Source: a virus. From it: a DNA stretch of 45,722 nt. The translations under genes and the position numbers were made by a program. The stretch covers positions 1 to 45,722 of IMG/VR virus record IMGVR_UViG_3300044823_000144, one strand, 5' to 3'. Below are positions 1 through 6,931 of this stretch, piece after piece; position 1 is the stretch's first letter, and every line of letters begins with the position of its first letter. The notes beneath the pieces are model-generated. The model did no database searches. It worked only from the letters and a program-made list of their open reading frames with translations, and was not told the origin of the DNA.

Positions 1-127
1 TCGCTCGGGTCGAGAGAACCTTGCAGATGCGCCTGCTTCATGCCCTCGGTGGCGGCATTAAGCTGCATGTGATGTTTTACGATCTGCTCTTTCAGTTTCA
101 CGATCTCAGGATTCGGAACCGGACCTG
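1..127. repeat. Terminal direct repeat (left copy), circular assembly overlap
   Basis: Bases 1-127 are identical to 45596-45722. The portal reading frame continues in phase across the join, so the window closes into a circle of 45,595 bp. The length of 127 matches a k-mer size commonly used by assemblers, which favours an assembly overlap over a packaged terminal repeat. Confidence 0.95.
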
Positions 128-2204
128 TCTTGATGAGTATCTCGAACTCGCCTTGTTGCTTCTCGTATTCCGCAGCGCCGGGTATCTTGAGGTCTTGGAA
201 TCTCAGCACATCCTTGGCGACCTTCATATTCTTGGGGGATTGCAGCAATGCCATGCTGAGCGGATTCTCCGGGGCGCTCTTCCAAAGCTCGTCGTACCGC
301 TGGAGCTTCTGGTCGCTGTCCTCGGGGAAAGATGCGTCGTATTCCGGGAAGCAAAGCACATTGCCTTTCATCTTGGCGATTTCGACAGTTACCCTGCCGA
401 CACCCGGAACGCTGTCGTCGATGTCCTTCTTGCGGTTCGCCGCGGCGCATTTCACCGCCTGCCTGTGGCATTCCGCGAACAATTCCTGAATGGCATTCCA
501 ACTTGCATTGAGCCGCCCCAACGCTTGGTTGCGCTGTATTTCTGCGCCGCCAACTGTGTTCTGATCAACCGCCCCACCATACAAGGATGCGAGAGCGCCG
601 CTGATATCGTCGTTAAGTTCGCCCTCGAACCATTTGATGAACTCCGACATGGCTGGTTGGCTCTGCACGGCGGGATCGGTTCCCATCAACTGGGAGAATG
701 CGACGCCGGGACGTGCGATGAACGGGATGCTGCCGCCCGGAGTATTGTCTTGGCTCTGGATCAGTTCGATGTCGAATGCGATTTGGTCGTAGTAACGCTT
801 AGGGACGGTGCGGACGAAGAAATCGCCCATGAGGTCCATCCAGTCGTTCAGACGCTTCTGGATAGGCATGATGTTGGTAAGCAATGCGCGGCGGTTCTGA
901 CCGTTGCCCGGCAATGCATGCGCGATCGCGATGTGGTCGTTGAAAACGCAGTTGCGGGCGAACATGAACTCCGAGCCCGCCACGGCGACGAGGACGCCAT
1001 CCGGGAATAATTCACAAAGCTTGTCCTTCGTATCCGAGTTCACCTCGCTGGCGTAGAAAAGGCTGGGGCGCATGAGCGTGTAGCATACAGTGCACAACCT
1101 TTGCAAGGAATCGCCCGTGACGTACTTGCCCTGAATTGCCAGATTGGTGTTCATGCGGGCAATGCGGTCAAGCTCGATTTCCGCGGAGTCCGTTCCCTCG
1201 GGCTTGATCCTGTCCTTGGCGAACGGGAACATCCCCTTCACGAAAGCTTCGTCCAAGTCGTCGAATAGCTGAACCCACGGCATCGTGCCTCTGTCTTTGG
1301 ATGTAATGGGAACCTTGGCGCTCAACTTGTCATACAGCTTGCTAAGCTCCATGCCCTTAGGCGTGCGTTTCTTGGCTGTGGGCTCAACGGCTTCAGGCTC
1401 TTCAGCCTGTGGAGCCGCTGCTTCCGGCTCCTGATTCTCGGTCTCTTCATTTTCATCTTCCTGCGGCTGGCCCAATTCCTGCGTTTCCTCGGTCTCCGTT
1501 CCCAAGGCGGTCGTCATGGTCTCGGGAGATACGGGCTCTTCCTCTTCTTCCTCGAATCCGTAATTCGTGCCGTCCAGCCAGTAGGCTGTCAGCGTCACAA
1601 CGCGGTCGTCGGTGCAGAACTTGTCCGCCACATCCCGCATCAAGTCCCTGAGCTTGTTGTTGCGCTGGTACACGTACTTGAACTTGTCGGCCGTCTGCGC
1701 CGCAGTGACTTCGGGATTGTTGTCGGGGCAACTGGGCATGAACTGGACTCGCGGGGTTTCCCTGCACAATGCGCCGACGAGGATATCCTTCGACTTGCTC
1801 AGGATATTGCAATTCAACAGATTGGATCGGTTGATCTGAGCCGTAGGCCCCCAGCGGGTATCCTCGCCCGGCAAATCGAAGCCGCCGCCCTTGCGTCCCG
1901 TAAGATGCTGGTAGCCGCGGTCGAAGAGCTTCACTTCCCAAGTCTGCTCCACCTCGAACCTGCGCGCCGCTATGTCCGATCTGGATGCAAGCTGCCGCAA
2001 TCCGATCAAGGCCTTCAGGACATCCGCGTCCAAGTCCTCTTTCAGGTAAGTTTTTTCGGGGGATGCCCACCACGGGCCATAGACGCCGAGGTCATGCTTC
2101 GTGACGAAATCCTCTTCCTCTTCCTCGGGCTCTTCGGTATATTCGTCTTCCGGAGAAACGTCTTCCGTGTTCGTCGGCAGAACTTCTTCCTGATATTCGG
2201 GCAT
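1..2204 (-). CDS. Portal protein (N-terminal 734 codons; continues at the right end of the window)
   Basis: A single open frame runs leftward from an ATG at 2204 to base 1 and continues in phase from 45595 to the stop at 45109, giving about 896 residues. The start MPEYQEE follows directly after the 40-residue gene. There is an acidic N-terminus (about residues 11-32). A second Glu-rich low-complexity insert (about 218-278) separates two folded parts, and the C-terminal part (about 740-830) is Gln-rich and probably helical or coiled. Size, position after TerL and before scaffold and capsid genes, and the layout of a globular core with helical C-terminus fit a podovirus-type dodecameric portal, through which DNA is packaged and ejected. 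I see no single diagnostic motif, so the call rests mainly on gene order and size. Other-frame ORFs over this region are shadows. Confidence 0.75.
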   Translation of the reverse strand, partial: MPEYQEEVLPTNTEDVSPEDEYTEEPEEEEEDFVTKHDLGVYGPWWASPEKTYLKEDLDADVLKALIGLRQLASRSDIAARRFEVEQTWEVKLFDRGYQHLTGRKGGGFDLPGEDTRWGPTAQINRSNLLNCNILSKSKDILVGALCRETPRVQFMPSCPDNNPEVTAAQTADKFKYVYQRNNKLRDLMRDVADKFCTDDRVVTLTAYWLDGTNYGFEEEEEEPVSPETMTTALGTETEETQELGQPQEDENEETENQEPEAAAPQAEEPEAVEPTAKKRTPKGMELSKLYDKLSAKVPITSKDRGTMPWVQLFDDLDEAFVKGMFPFAKDRIKPEGTDSAEIELDRIARMNTNLAIQGKYVTGDSLQRLCTVCYTLMRPSLFYASEVNSDTKDKLCELFPDGVLVAVAGSEFMFARNCVFNDHIAIAHALPGNGQNRRALLTNIMPIQKRLNDWMDLMGDFFVRTVPKRYYDQIAFDIELIQSQDNTPGGSIPFIARPGVAFSQLMGTDPAVQSQPAMSEFIKWFEGELNDDISGALASLYGGAVDQNTVGGAEIQRNQALGRLNASWNAIQELFAECHRQAVKCAAANRKKDIDDSVPGVGRVTVEIAKMKGNVLCFPEYDASFPEDSDQKLQRYDELWKSAPENPLSMALLQSPKNMKVAKDVLRFQDLKIPGAAEYEKQQGEFEILIKTGPVPNPEIVKLKEQIVKHHMQLNAATEGMKQAHLQGSLDPS

Positions 2205-2327
2205 TTAGTTTTCCTTCTTCGTCCATCCGAACGCAAGCTTCTTGACGGCTCCTTGGTCTGGAGTCCCTTTAATTTTTAGCTTCGCCTGAGCCTTGCTGGG
2301 TTTCTTGTCTTTCTTCTCGTCGCTCAT
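2205..2327 (-). CDS. Small basic lysine-rich protein (40 aa), unknown function
   Basis: It starts MSDEKKDKKPSKAQ and ends FGWTKKEN. An AAGAGG Shine-Dalgarno lies 6 bases before the ATG, and the stop codon of the upstream gene overlaps the start (TAATG). It is Lys-rich, without a membrane segment or cysteines. It sits in a tightly packed run of tiny genes between TerL and portal, and stops two bases before the portal ATG. It may be a nucleic-acid-binding or head accessory protein, but that is inference from charge and place only. Confidence 0.6.
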   Translation of the reverse strand: MSDEKKDKKPSKAQAKLKIKGTPDQGAVKKLAFGWTKKEN

Positions 2328-2488
2328 TATTTTTTCCTCTTGCGCATCGGAAGGCCTTTCTCCGGGGTGCTGGCATAATCGTGCATCTCTTGATGCGTCA
2401 TGCCGACTTCCTTCCGCTTGGCTGCGGCTTCCGGGGCGTGTTCCAGCCACCCGAAAAATTTACGTTGTTTCTTGCTGACTGATGGCAT
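2327..2488 (-). CDS. DUF3008-like small phage protein (53 aa)
   Basis: The protein begins MPSVSKKQRKFFGW and ends with the STPEKGLP motif followed by a basic tail. This pattern (SKKQRKFF near the N-terminus, a GMT/GMS segment, then ASTPxKGLP) is typical of small phage proteins annotated as DUF3008, whose function is unknown. The start chosen is the internal Met at 2488 because the family begins there; the frame is open further upstream. It overlaps the end of the preceding gene by 29 bases and shares TAATG with the next one. Confidence 0.65.
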   Translation of the reverse strand: MPSVSKKQRKFFGWLEHAPEAAAKRKEVGMTHQEMHDYASTPEKGLPMRKRKK

Positions 2489-2831
2489 GGGGCTCCTCCG
2501 ACAGGTATTCCGCCTCAAGCTCTTTTTCCTTGGCAACCTTGTATCGCTGCCAATCGCTCATCGGCGGCTCTACTATAGCCTTGCGAATTTGCTTTTTCGG
2601 GGGGTTCAGGAGTTCTTGGTACGCCGCGCCCGCATTGGAACTCAGCGGCATCAGTATCGTCTCCATGAGGGATATCTTGCCATGCTGGTTGCCAACCTCC
2701 TCGCGCAGGCGTGCTATCTCGGCGGTCTCTCCTGCCAACAGCCGCTCATAGAGTTCCTTTGCCAACGCCAATGCGGCTTTCGCCGCCTGCGCTTCCGCTT
2801 TAGCTACTGCGAGTTTTTCGTAATTGAACAT
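2460..2831 (-). CDS. Hypothetical protein with Ala-rich coiled coil (123 aa)
   Basis: The ATG at 2831 (MFNYEKLAV) has a strong GGAGGAG site just upstream, whereas the longer frame does not. Residues about 6-45 are Ala/Lys/Glu-rich and look like a long amphipathic helix or coiled coil. The rest is charged and soluble, with no membrane segment. It overlaps the genes on both sides by about 30 bases, as expected of a compact phage operon. Function is not recognised. Confidence 0.6.
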   Translation of the reverse strand: MFNYEKLAVAKAEAQAAKAALALAKELYERLLAGETAEIARLREEVGNQHGKISLMETILMPLSSNAGAAYQELLNPPKKQIRKAIVEPPMSDWQRYKVAKEKELEAEYLSEEPHAISQQETT

Positions 2832-2997
2832 CTTCTCTCTCCTCCACAAGCCAAAACCCACATACCGGACAAGCGAACCTGTCACCTATGGGGCGCAGCA
2901 CCTCATCTGGAAAGTCACATCCGTTGGGGCACGATTGATAACTGCACGACCATGTTCCATCCGGCAACGGCACTGGTATTCTTGTACCTTTTTTCAT
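2800..2997 (-). CDS. Small zinc-ribbon-like protein (65 aa)
   Basis: Two cysteine pairs are visible: CSYQSCPNGC near residues 18-27 and CPVCG near 43-47, a spacing compatible with one zinc ribbon. The start has a GGGGGAG site and follows immediately on the stop of the upstream 55-residue gene (TAG then ATG). Such small zinc ribbons in phages often bind nucleic acid or host polymerase, but no specific family was recognised. Confidence 0.6.
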   Translation of the reverse strand: MKKGTRIPVPLPDGTWSCSYQSCPNGCDFPDEVLRPIGDRFACPVCGFWLVEEREDVQLRKTRSS

Positions 2998-3165
2998 CTA
3001 TTTCTCCCCCTTCAATACTAATCGTTTTGCAGTCAAGTATGACTGGATGAAGTCGCTATAGTGCACGAGACTCCGAGCCGTGCCAAACTTGCGTTTCGCT
3101 GCAAGGATATGTTGGCGGTAGCAGACCATAACATGGCGCTTGTCCGGATGCGGGTGATCCATCAT
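2998..3165 (-). CDS. Hypothetical small basic protein (55 aa)
   Basis: The protein starts MMDHPHPDKRH and ends LVLKGEK; it is His/Lys/Arg-rich and has no membrane segment. An AAGGAG site lies upstream. The ATG overlaps the stop of the 43-residue gene (ATGA) and the stop directly precedes the next ATG. The tight coupling on both sides is the main support that it is translated. Function unknown. Confidence 0.55.
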   Translation of the reverse strand: MMDHPHPDKRHVMVCYRQHILAAKRKFGTARSLVHYSDFIQSYLTAKRLVLKGEK

Positions 3166-3293
3166 TTCTCCTTGCGCTGCTTCTTCTTAGCAAACCAATG
3201 GCCGGGAAGATAGTACAGAACCTCCATCCGACCATCCCAATGCCTTAGGTATACCCGGTCGCTGTAAGCAACTTCCACTGGCTTTCTGTCCAT
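3162..3293 (-). CDS. Hypothetical small protein (43 aa)
   Basis: MDRKPVEVAYSDRVYL at the start, KKKQRKEK at the end; Tyr/Trp-rich middle and a strongly basic tail. It has an AAGGAG site 7 bases before the ATG, begins 2 bases after TerL ends, and shares ATGA with the following gene. Function unknown; real translation is suggested by the good ribosome site and the packing. Confidence 0.55.
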   Translation of the reverse strand: MDRKPVEVAYSDRVYLRHWDGRMEVLYYLPGHWFAKKKQRKEK

Positions 3294-3294
3294 G

Positions 3295-4983
3295 TTATTT
3301 CTCCTTCATCCGATCCATCCACAGCGGTCGATGCCGGGGAGCTTCCTGCCGCTTCTGCTGCCGAATGGTGTTGCCCCACTTGGCGAAATGCCGGGTCACC
3401 GGGTCCATGCGATCCAGACGTTCCTGCTCCCGCATCTCTCCGGGCTTCTCGCTGGGATTGAAGTATCCGTACAGCCCCAAGCTGAAGGCGTCGTAGCAGT
3501 CGTCGTTCTTGCTCGGCCCATCGGGCTTGCTGACATCGAGCGGAGTAGCTTCGTCCGCCATAAGGTTCGGTATGGCGTCGATGATGGCGGGACATGTGCT
3601 GAGTACCACTAGTTCCTTGTGGGCAAGCTTCTGGTACATGAGCGTGGCACGACCGATCCTGTTGGTCGTTCCCCTGCTGACCGGGCACAAGCCCCTCCCG
3701 ACCATCTCCATGCTCACCACATCAGCGGGGGAATGCTCCTCCACCTGACGGCTGAACTTCTCATGCGAGAAGGCTATCATGTGGATTTTTTCCACCCGAG
3801 TCCCGTCGGGATATTTCAGGCTGTCCGCCACGATCTGGGCCATCTCGCGGGCCATCTTGTCCTTGACCACGTACTCCCTGAAGCACACGATCTTCCGGCG
3901 GTACTCGTAGCCGAACTCGCCATCCCGCCCGACGATCTTCGTCCTGACCTGCGCCAAAGTGAAAAAATACAATGCGTTCCAATGGCTGCCGATAGCCCAG
4001 TCCCATCCGCCGAACACGGGCTGCCACGGCTCCCAGATGATGGCGTCGGGATCGGACTTCAGGTCGATGACGTTGGCATCGCGGGAGAAAGCCCCGGAGA
4101 AATACTGCCCCGTGCCTCCCTCCATATATCCCAAGAGATACAAGTCCCGGAGATGAGGCGGCATCTTGTTCAAGCGGTCGATGATGCCGGGGTCGCGCTT
4201 CAGGGCGTGGGGGTTGTCAAGAACAGTGCTGTGGATCAATGCATAGTCATCGGGATTGTAGACGAGCCGGGGCTCCGCATAGTCGCTCAAGACCCAATAC
4301 CTTCCGTGCTTGTCCCGCTTCGCACCCTCGGGCTCTTCAAAGGGCTTCTTCTCACGGAACGTGGCACGGTACCACGGCCAATAGTCCCCGAAGGGGTTGG
4401 TGCATCCGGTGATGTGGGGAACGGGCATACACGGATAGCCGCACTTGGCGGGGTCTCCGCATCCGCCGCAAGGCTGGGTAACATCCGACATGCACTCGGG
4501 ATTCACGGTATTGCGGCTAACCAAGAGCATCCATGCCTCGGGGCTGAACTGGGCGCATTCGTCCGGCACGATGAAGGGGTAAGCCGTACCAAGATACTGC
4601 TGCACGTCCTCCTCCTTGCCATTTTTGCAGTGCCCGAAGACCAGCCTAGACCCGTTGATGAACGTGGCGACGTGGTTGGTCTCGTGATAGGAATACAGTT
4701 CGGGGGGACAGTGCTCGCGGAAATCCTCGATGGGTCCGGCTTTAAGCTCGGGAAACGTCTTCCTGAGACACAAGGCATTGGACTTCGGATAGCGGAGCAA
4801 GCCGTACTGGAGATCATTCATGATCGCCCCCGCAGTCTTGCCGCTGCGGATTCCACCGACCAAGAGGCGCTGCGTTGCTGTGAGCAAGGCGATCTGGGCT
4901 TGCTTCTCCGTGGGAATCCACTTCTTGCTGATGTCGAGCATGATTCCGTCTTCGGAAATATAATTTGGACGCTTCACGACCAT
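3295..4983 (-). CDS. terL: Terminase large subunit (562 aa)
   Basis: This is the ATP-driven motor and nuclease that packages DNA into the prohead. The Walker A motif is GGIRSGKT (residues 43-50) and the Walker B-like segment is FIVPDECAQFS. The C-terminal nuclease domain opens with GGWDWA and has a second acidic cluster at DDCYDAFS. A Cys-rich insert (CGGCGDPAKCGYPC) lies between the ATPase motifs and may bind zinc, which is unusual for TerL. The start at 4983 overlaps the end of the HNH gene by 10 bases; an internal Met at 4941 (MLDISKKW) is an alternative. The small-terminase-like gene lies upstream, separated by an HNH gene and a non-coding stretch. Confidence 0.93.
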   Translation of the reverse strand: MVVKRPNYISEDGIMLDISKKWIPTEKQAQIALLTATQRLLVGGIRSGKTAGAIMNDLQYGLLRYPKSNALCLRKTFPELKAGPIEDFREHCPPELYSYHETNHVATFINGSRLVFGHCKNGKEEDVQQYLGTAYPFIVPDECAQFSPEAWMLLVSRNTVNPECMSDVTQPCGGCGDPAKCGYPCMPVPHITGCTNPFGDYWPWYRATFREKKPFEEPEGAKRDKHGRYWVLSDYAEPRLVYNPDDYALIHSTVLDNPHALKRDPGIIDRLNKMPPHLRDLYLLGYMEGGTGQYFSGAFSRDANVIDLKSDPDAIIWEPWQPVFGGWDWAIGSHWNALYFFTLAQVRTKIVGRDGEFGYEYRRKIVCFREYVVKDKMAREMAQIVADSLKYPDGTRVEKIHMIAFSHEKFSRQVEEHSPADVVSMEMVGRGLCPVSRGTTNRIGRATLMYQKLAHKELVVLSTCPAIIDAIPNLMADEATPLDVSKPDGPSKNDDCYDAFSLGLYGYFNPSEKPGEMREQERLDRMDPVTRHFAKWGNTIRQQKRQEAPRHRPLWMDRMKEK

Positions 4984-5423
4984 ACCTCAAGGTAGATGAG
5001 CGCAAGGCGAACAAGTTTGGGATCATCCCCAAGTTGTCCTATCCCCGTATTGCAAGACCTGTGCAGGATTCCCCTCGGCTTATCCGTTTCATGATCGTGG
5101 TCGGCAACAGGGGGATTATCTTCAGTGAAGGGCCTTCCGCACAAGGCGCAAACACGATTCTGTTTCTCCATGGCGACTTCCCATGCCTTGGGTGTCCATC
5201 CAACACGAGCCAAAGCGTGTTTCCATTGAACGGCTTTCCCGGCAGGAGATTCCCTATATGCTTTGTTGTACTCTTTTCTGGTCATACCCCTCCATGACTT
5301 GATCTCTTTGCTTCTCTCAGAAGCGCATCGTTTGCAGCCATTATTCACAGTTCGAGAATCACGATTTGAGGTATCGTGCCCCCGCTTGCAAAATGATAAC
5401 CGTGGACGACCTGTTCTTGGCAT
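4974..5423 (-). CDS. HNH / endonuclease VII-type homing endonuclease (149 aa)
   Basis: An N-terminal basic region with CKRGH and CKRC motifs (about 12-35) is followed by the nuclease core CALCGRPF, then DHDHETDKPRGILHRSCN and a C-terminal LIYLEVW helix. That is the zinc-bound beta-beta-alpha-metal fold of recombination endonuclease VII. The start at 5423 (MPRTGRPRL) was chosen because the N-terminal zinc motif follows; the longer frame upstream looks non-coding. The ribosome site is weak. It sits between the small-terminase-like gene and terL, a place typical of free-standing homing genes. Confidence 0.85.
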   Translation of the reverse strand: MPRTGRPRLSFCKRGHDTSNRDSRTVNNGCKRCASERSKEIKSWRGMTRKEYNKAYRESPAGKAVQWKHALARVGWTPKAWEVAMEKQNRVCALCGRPFTEDNPPVADHDHETDKPRGILHRSCNTGIGQLGDDPKLVRLALIYLEVWS

Positions 5424-5744
5424 ATAACCAAGACATTGAAAGTTGATAAATTTTTGCGTAAAGGAAAGTGGAAAAACACGTTTGTGTGCGCCCCGCGACC
5501 CTACGCCGCCGCCGAATTTAGGGGTATGGGGGGTCAAACATAGCCGGAAAGAGACCCTAAGACGGTGTGCCATACTGCCGATGGATGAGAGCCGCTGGGT
5601 AGTCATACCCCTGACTAGCGGGCATGGAGGCGGGCCTGAGTCGGCGTGCATTGCTACGCAATGTCCTTGATCTTCGCCCCGTGTTCTCCGTACTGTGAGT
5701 TCTAGTCCGTTGACCAGTGTGCCAACACACAAGCTAATGCGCTC
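5424..5744. other. Non-coding, structured stretch between terminase genes
   Basis: No convincing gene lies here. It holds a 9-bp inverted repeat (5520-5528 with 5604-5612, AGGGGTATG/CATACCCCT) enclosing a GGGTC/GACCC pair (5531-5535, 5553-5557). A perfect small hairpin CATTGC-TAC-GCAATG lies near 5650-5664, and its right edge carries a plus-strand promoter-like sequence. Packaging sites (pac/cos) often lie beside or within terminase genes, so this is a candidate, but nothing in the sequence proves it. Confidence 0.5.
5710..5738 (+). promoter_or_regulatory. Plus-strand sigma70-like promoter with internal palindrome
   Basis: TTGACC (5710-5715), a 17-base spacer and GCTAAT (5733-5738). The spacer holds the perfect inverted repeat GTGTG-CCAA-CACAC (5717-5730), which could be an operator. 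The predicted transcription start falls on the ATG at 5745. Confidence 0.4.
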
Positions 5745-5912
5745 ATGATGCAGGACTTAAGCTTCAGCCTCGTGTCCTATAACGGCTATTATGTTAACCA
5801 GCACACGGCGCTGGCTGGGCATGGGTTCATTGTGATCGCCATGGGCGACTACAATGGCTCCCGGACGCACACAGGAGCCCACAGAACGAAGATAATGGTC
5901 TGGGAGTCCTAG
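5745..5912 (+). CDS. Possible small plus-strand protein (55 aa), antisense to the late arm
   Basis: The ORF begins MMQDLSFSLVSYNGYY and has a hydrophobic stretch ALAGHGFIVIAM around residues 22-33. There is no Shine-Dalgarno site, but a promoter-like sequence ends 7 bases before the first ATG, so a leaderless mRNA is possible. Its stop overlaps the stop of the convergent minus-strand gene at 5909. It belongs to a set of similarly placed plus-strand units (6455 and 22964). It may be spurious; it is listed because promoter, start and stop all fit the pattern. Confidence 0.3.
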   Translation: MMQDLSFSLVSYNGYYVNQHTALAGHGFIVIAMGDYNGSRTHTGAHRTKIMVWES

Positions 5913-6334
5913 TCGTCGAACTCGGGCTTCAGCAGGCGTGCATTGGCTGCGGGCGGTGGAGCCGGGAGCGCTGGTAGCTGCACGATCTGTATCTGGACGC
6001 CTTGCGCCCGCATGGCGTCGAGTTCTTCCTGATCCTTGAGCGGAACGCCGTAAGCTCGCTCTGCGAGCGCCCTGTACGCCCATATAGCTTCCTTGCGGGT
6101 CCGGGGATTATCGTCGATGGCGATGGCGATCATGTTGTCTACCATAGCTGCGTGCGCGGACTTGTCCTTGCCGGGTAGGATTTCGTCTAATTTCTTGGCT
6201 AAATAGGCTTGAGCCTTGCGACCGGGACTGGCGCTGCGGTTGGCGGGCAACCAGCGCCCGGTCACGGGGTCACGCCCAGTATCGGGCTGGGCCTCAGCTT
6301 CGATTATTCCATCTATAATGGGATTATCGCTCAT
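5909..6334 (-). CDS. Probable small terminase / packaging DNA-binding protein (141 aa)
   Basis: The N-terminal segment TGRWLPANRSASPGRK resembles the GRFxxGxSxNPxGRP opening of DUF5681/small-terminase-like phage proteins. A helical middle follows (AMVDNMIAIAIDDNPRTRKEAIWAYRALAERAYG, in parts), then a Pro/Ala-rich C-terminus. Length and position upstream of terL fit the DNA-recognition subunit that selects phage DNA for packaging. A GAGGAG site lies 10 bases before the ATG. No full HTH was recognised, so the assignment is by context plus weak motif similarity. Confidence 0.55.
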   Translation of the reverse strand: MSDNPIIDGIIEAEAQPDTGRDPVTGRWLPANRSASPGRKAQAYLAKKLDEILPGKDKSAHAAMVDNMIAIAIDDNPRTRKEAIWAYRALAERAYGVPLKDQEELDAMRAQGVQIQIVQLPALPAPPPAANARLLKPEFDD

Positions 6335-6362
6335 GCGTTAAATGCTCCTCAGTAAAGGAACT

Positions 6363-6400
6363 CCGTATACGGATATTTCTCGCGGGTAGCCATATACGGG
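6363..6400. promoter_or_regulatory. Palindrome CCGTATACGG and a nearby half-copy, possible operator
   Basis: A perfect 10-bp palindrome, CCGTATACGG (6363-6372), is followed by the related ATATACGG (6392-6399). It lies between the small-terminase-like gene start and the plus-strand promoter at 6420, so a regulator bound here could affect either strand. Binding is inference. Confidence 0.3.
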
Positions 6401-6419
6401 GGCCAATGCAAATTAGTTC

Positions 6420-6449
6420 TTGACAAACCCCCAACGTTGATACCACAAT
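6420..6449 (+). promoter_or_regulatory. Plus-strand sigma70-like promoter with perfect -35
   Basis: TTGACA (6420-6425) matches the -35 consensus exactly; CACAAT (6444-6449) is a 4/6 -10 at an 18-base spacing. The predicted start is at or next to the ATG at 6455. TAGGGTA follows the -10, as it does after the promoter at 22921. Confidence 0.45.
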
Positions 6450-6454
6450 AGGGT

Positions 6455-6592
6455 ATGACCAACCTTCTTATGTTGATTCACCAAATCGCCTGCTGGTCTA
6501 CCGAGCGGCTGTGGCATATGTCGCTCATGTTGTTCATCGCACTCATTGTGATCGACTGCGTTATGCTTTTAAGTAAGAAGGCCCAACCATGA
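6455..6592 (+). CDS. Small membrane peptide (45 aa), first of an antisense pair
   Basis: The ORF begins MTNLLMLIHQIACW, has a predicted transmembrane helix about residues 21-40 (HMSLMLFIALIVIDCVMLL) and a KK cytoplasmic end. A promoter with perfect TTGACA stands directly before it, so the message would be leaderless or nearly so. Its stop overlaps the next start as ATGA, a sign of translational coupling. It runs opposite to all neighbouring late genes. Function unknown; a lysis, superinfection-exclusion or membrane-toxin role is only a guess. Confidence 0.5.
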   Translation: MTNLLMLIHQIACWSTERLWHMSLMLFIALIVIDCVMLLSKKAQP

Positions 6593-6720
6593 ATTTCCTC
6601 TTGGGTTGGATGTATTTCTGGTTCTTCCTTTGGGGCTGGATCAGGGTGTGCCGGGGCACTACAACTCATCAAGCTCTTCGTCAGCACGCGCCGGGTGATC
6701 ATCAAAATCCAAATCCATAA
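6589..6720 (+). CDS. Small Trp-rich membrane peptide (43 aa), second of an antisense pair
   Basis: The N-terminal 20 residues (MNFLLGWMYFWFFLWGWIRV) are extremely hydrophobic and aromatic, giving one membrane helix followed by a hydrophilic His/Pro-rich tail. It is coupled to the preceding ORF through ATGA, with AAGG 7 bases before the start. Its 3' end overlaps the 3' end of the minus-strand coding segment at 6659-6823, so the two transcripts would be antisense there. Function unknown. Confidence 0.45.
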   Translation: MNFLLGWMYFWFFLWGWIRVCRGTTTHQALRQHAPGDHQNPNP

Positions 6721-6900
6721 CGGGTTCGCCAAGCTCACGGGCCTTATGCACAGCCCAACGCAACGGTCGGCGTTGGTCCTCAGTCAAATCCGCTGCTTCG
6801 ATCAAATTCTCGATTTCATCCAAATCATCTATTATATCTCCTCAAGGATATCAATCTCGCATACCCCCGTATCTTCAATTTTAGACTCTTCCTCGACCAT
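6659..6900 (-). pseudogene. Acidic small gene, apparently frameshifted or with an unusual start
   Basis: From the ATG at 6900 a short acidic peptide (MVEEESKIEDTGVCEIDIL...) stops at 6832-6834. In the -1 frame, coding-like sequence continues at once as DDLDEIENLIEAADLTEDQ and ends DEELDEL at the TAG 6659-6661. No ATG opens the second part. A strong GAGGAG (6838-6843) precedes it, with only ATA or a distant TTG (6823) as possible starts. The two parts read as one acidic protein of about 80 residues if the frame slips near 6833. Sequencing indel, decay, recoding or a non-AUG start are all possible. Confidence 0.5.
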
Positions 6901-6931
6901 TAAAATAATTATCTAAGGGTGTGTGTGCATC

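Noticed and set aside
1-127. Real packaged terminal repeat
   Set aside because: The length equals a common assembler k-mer and the repeat lies inside the portal coding frame, so assembly overlap is more likely.
21-1010. Plus-strand ORF of 329 codons at the left end
   Set aside because: Antisense to the portal frame, which continues in phase across the circle junction.
3619-4995. Long plus-strand ORF opposite terL
   Set aside because: A shadow of the terminase frame produced by biased codon use; the minus-strand protein has clear family motifs and this one has none.
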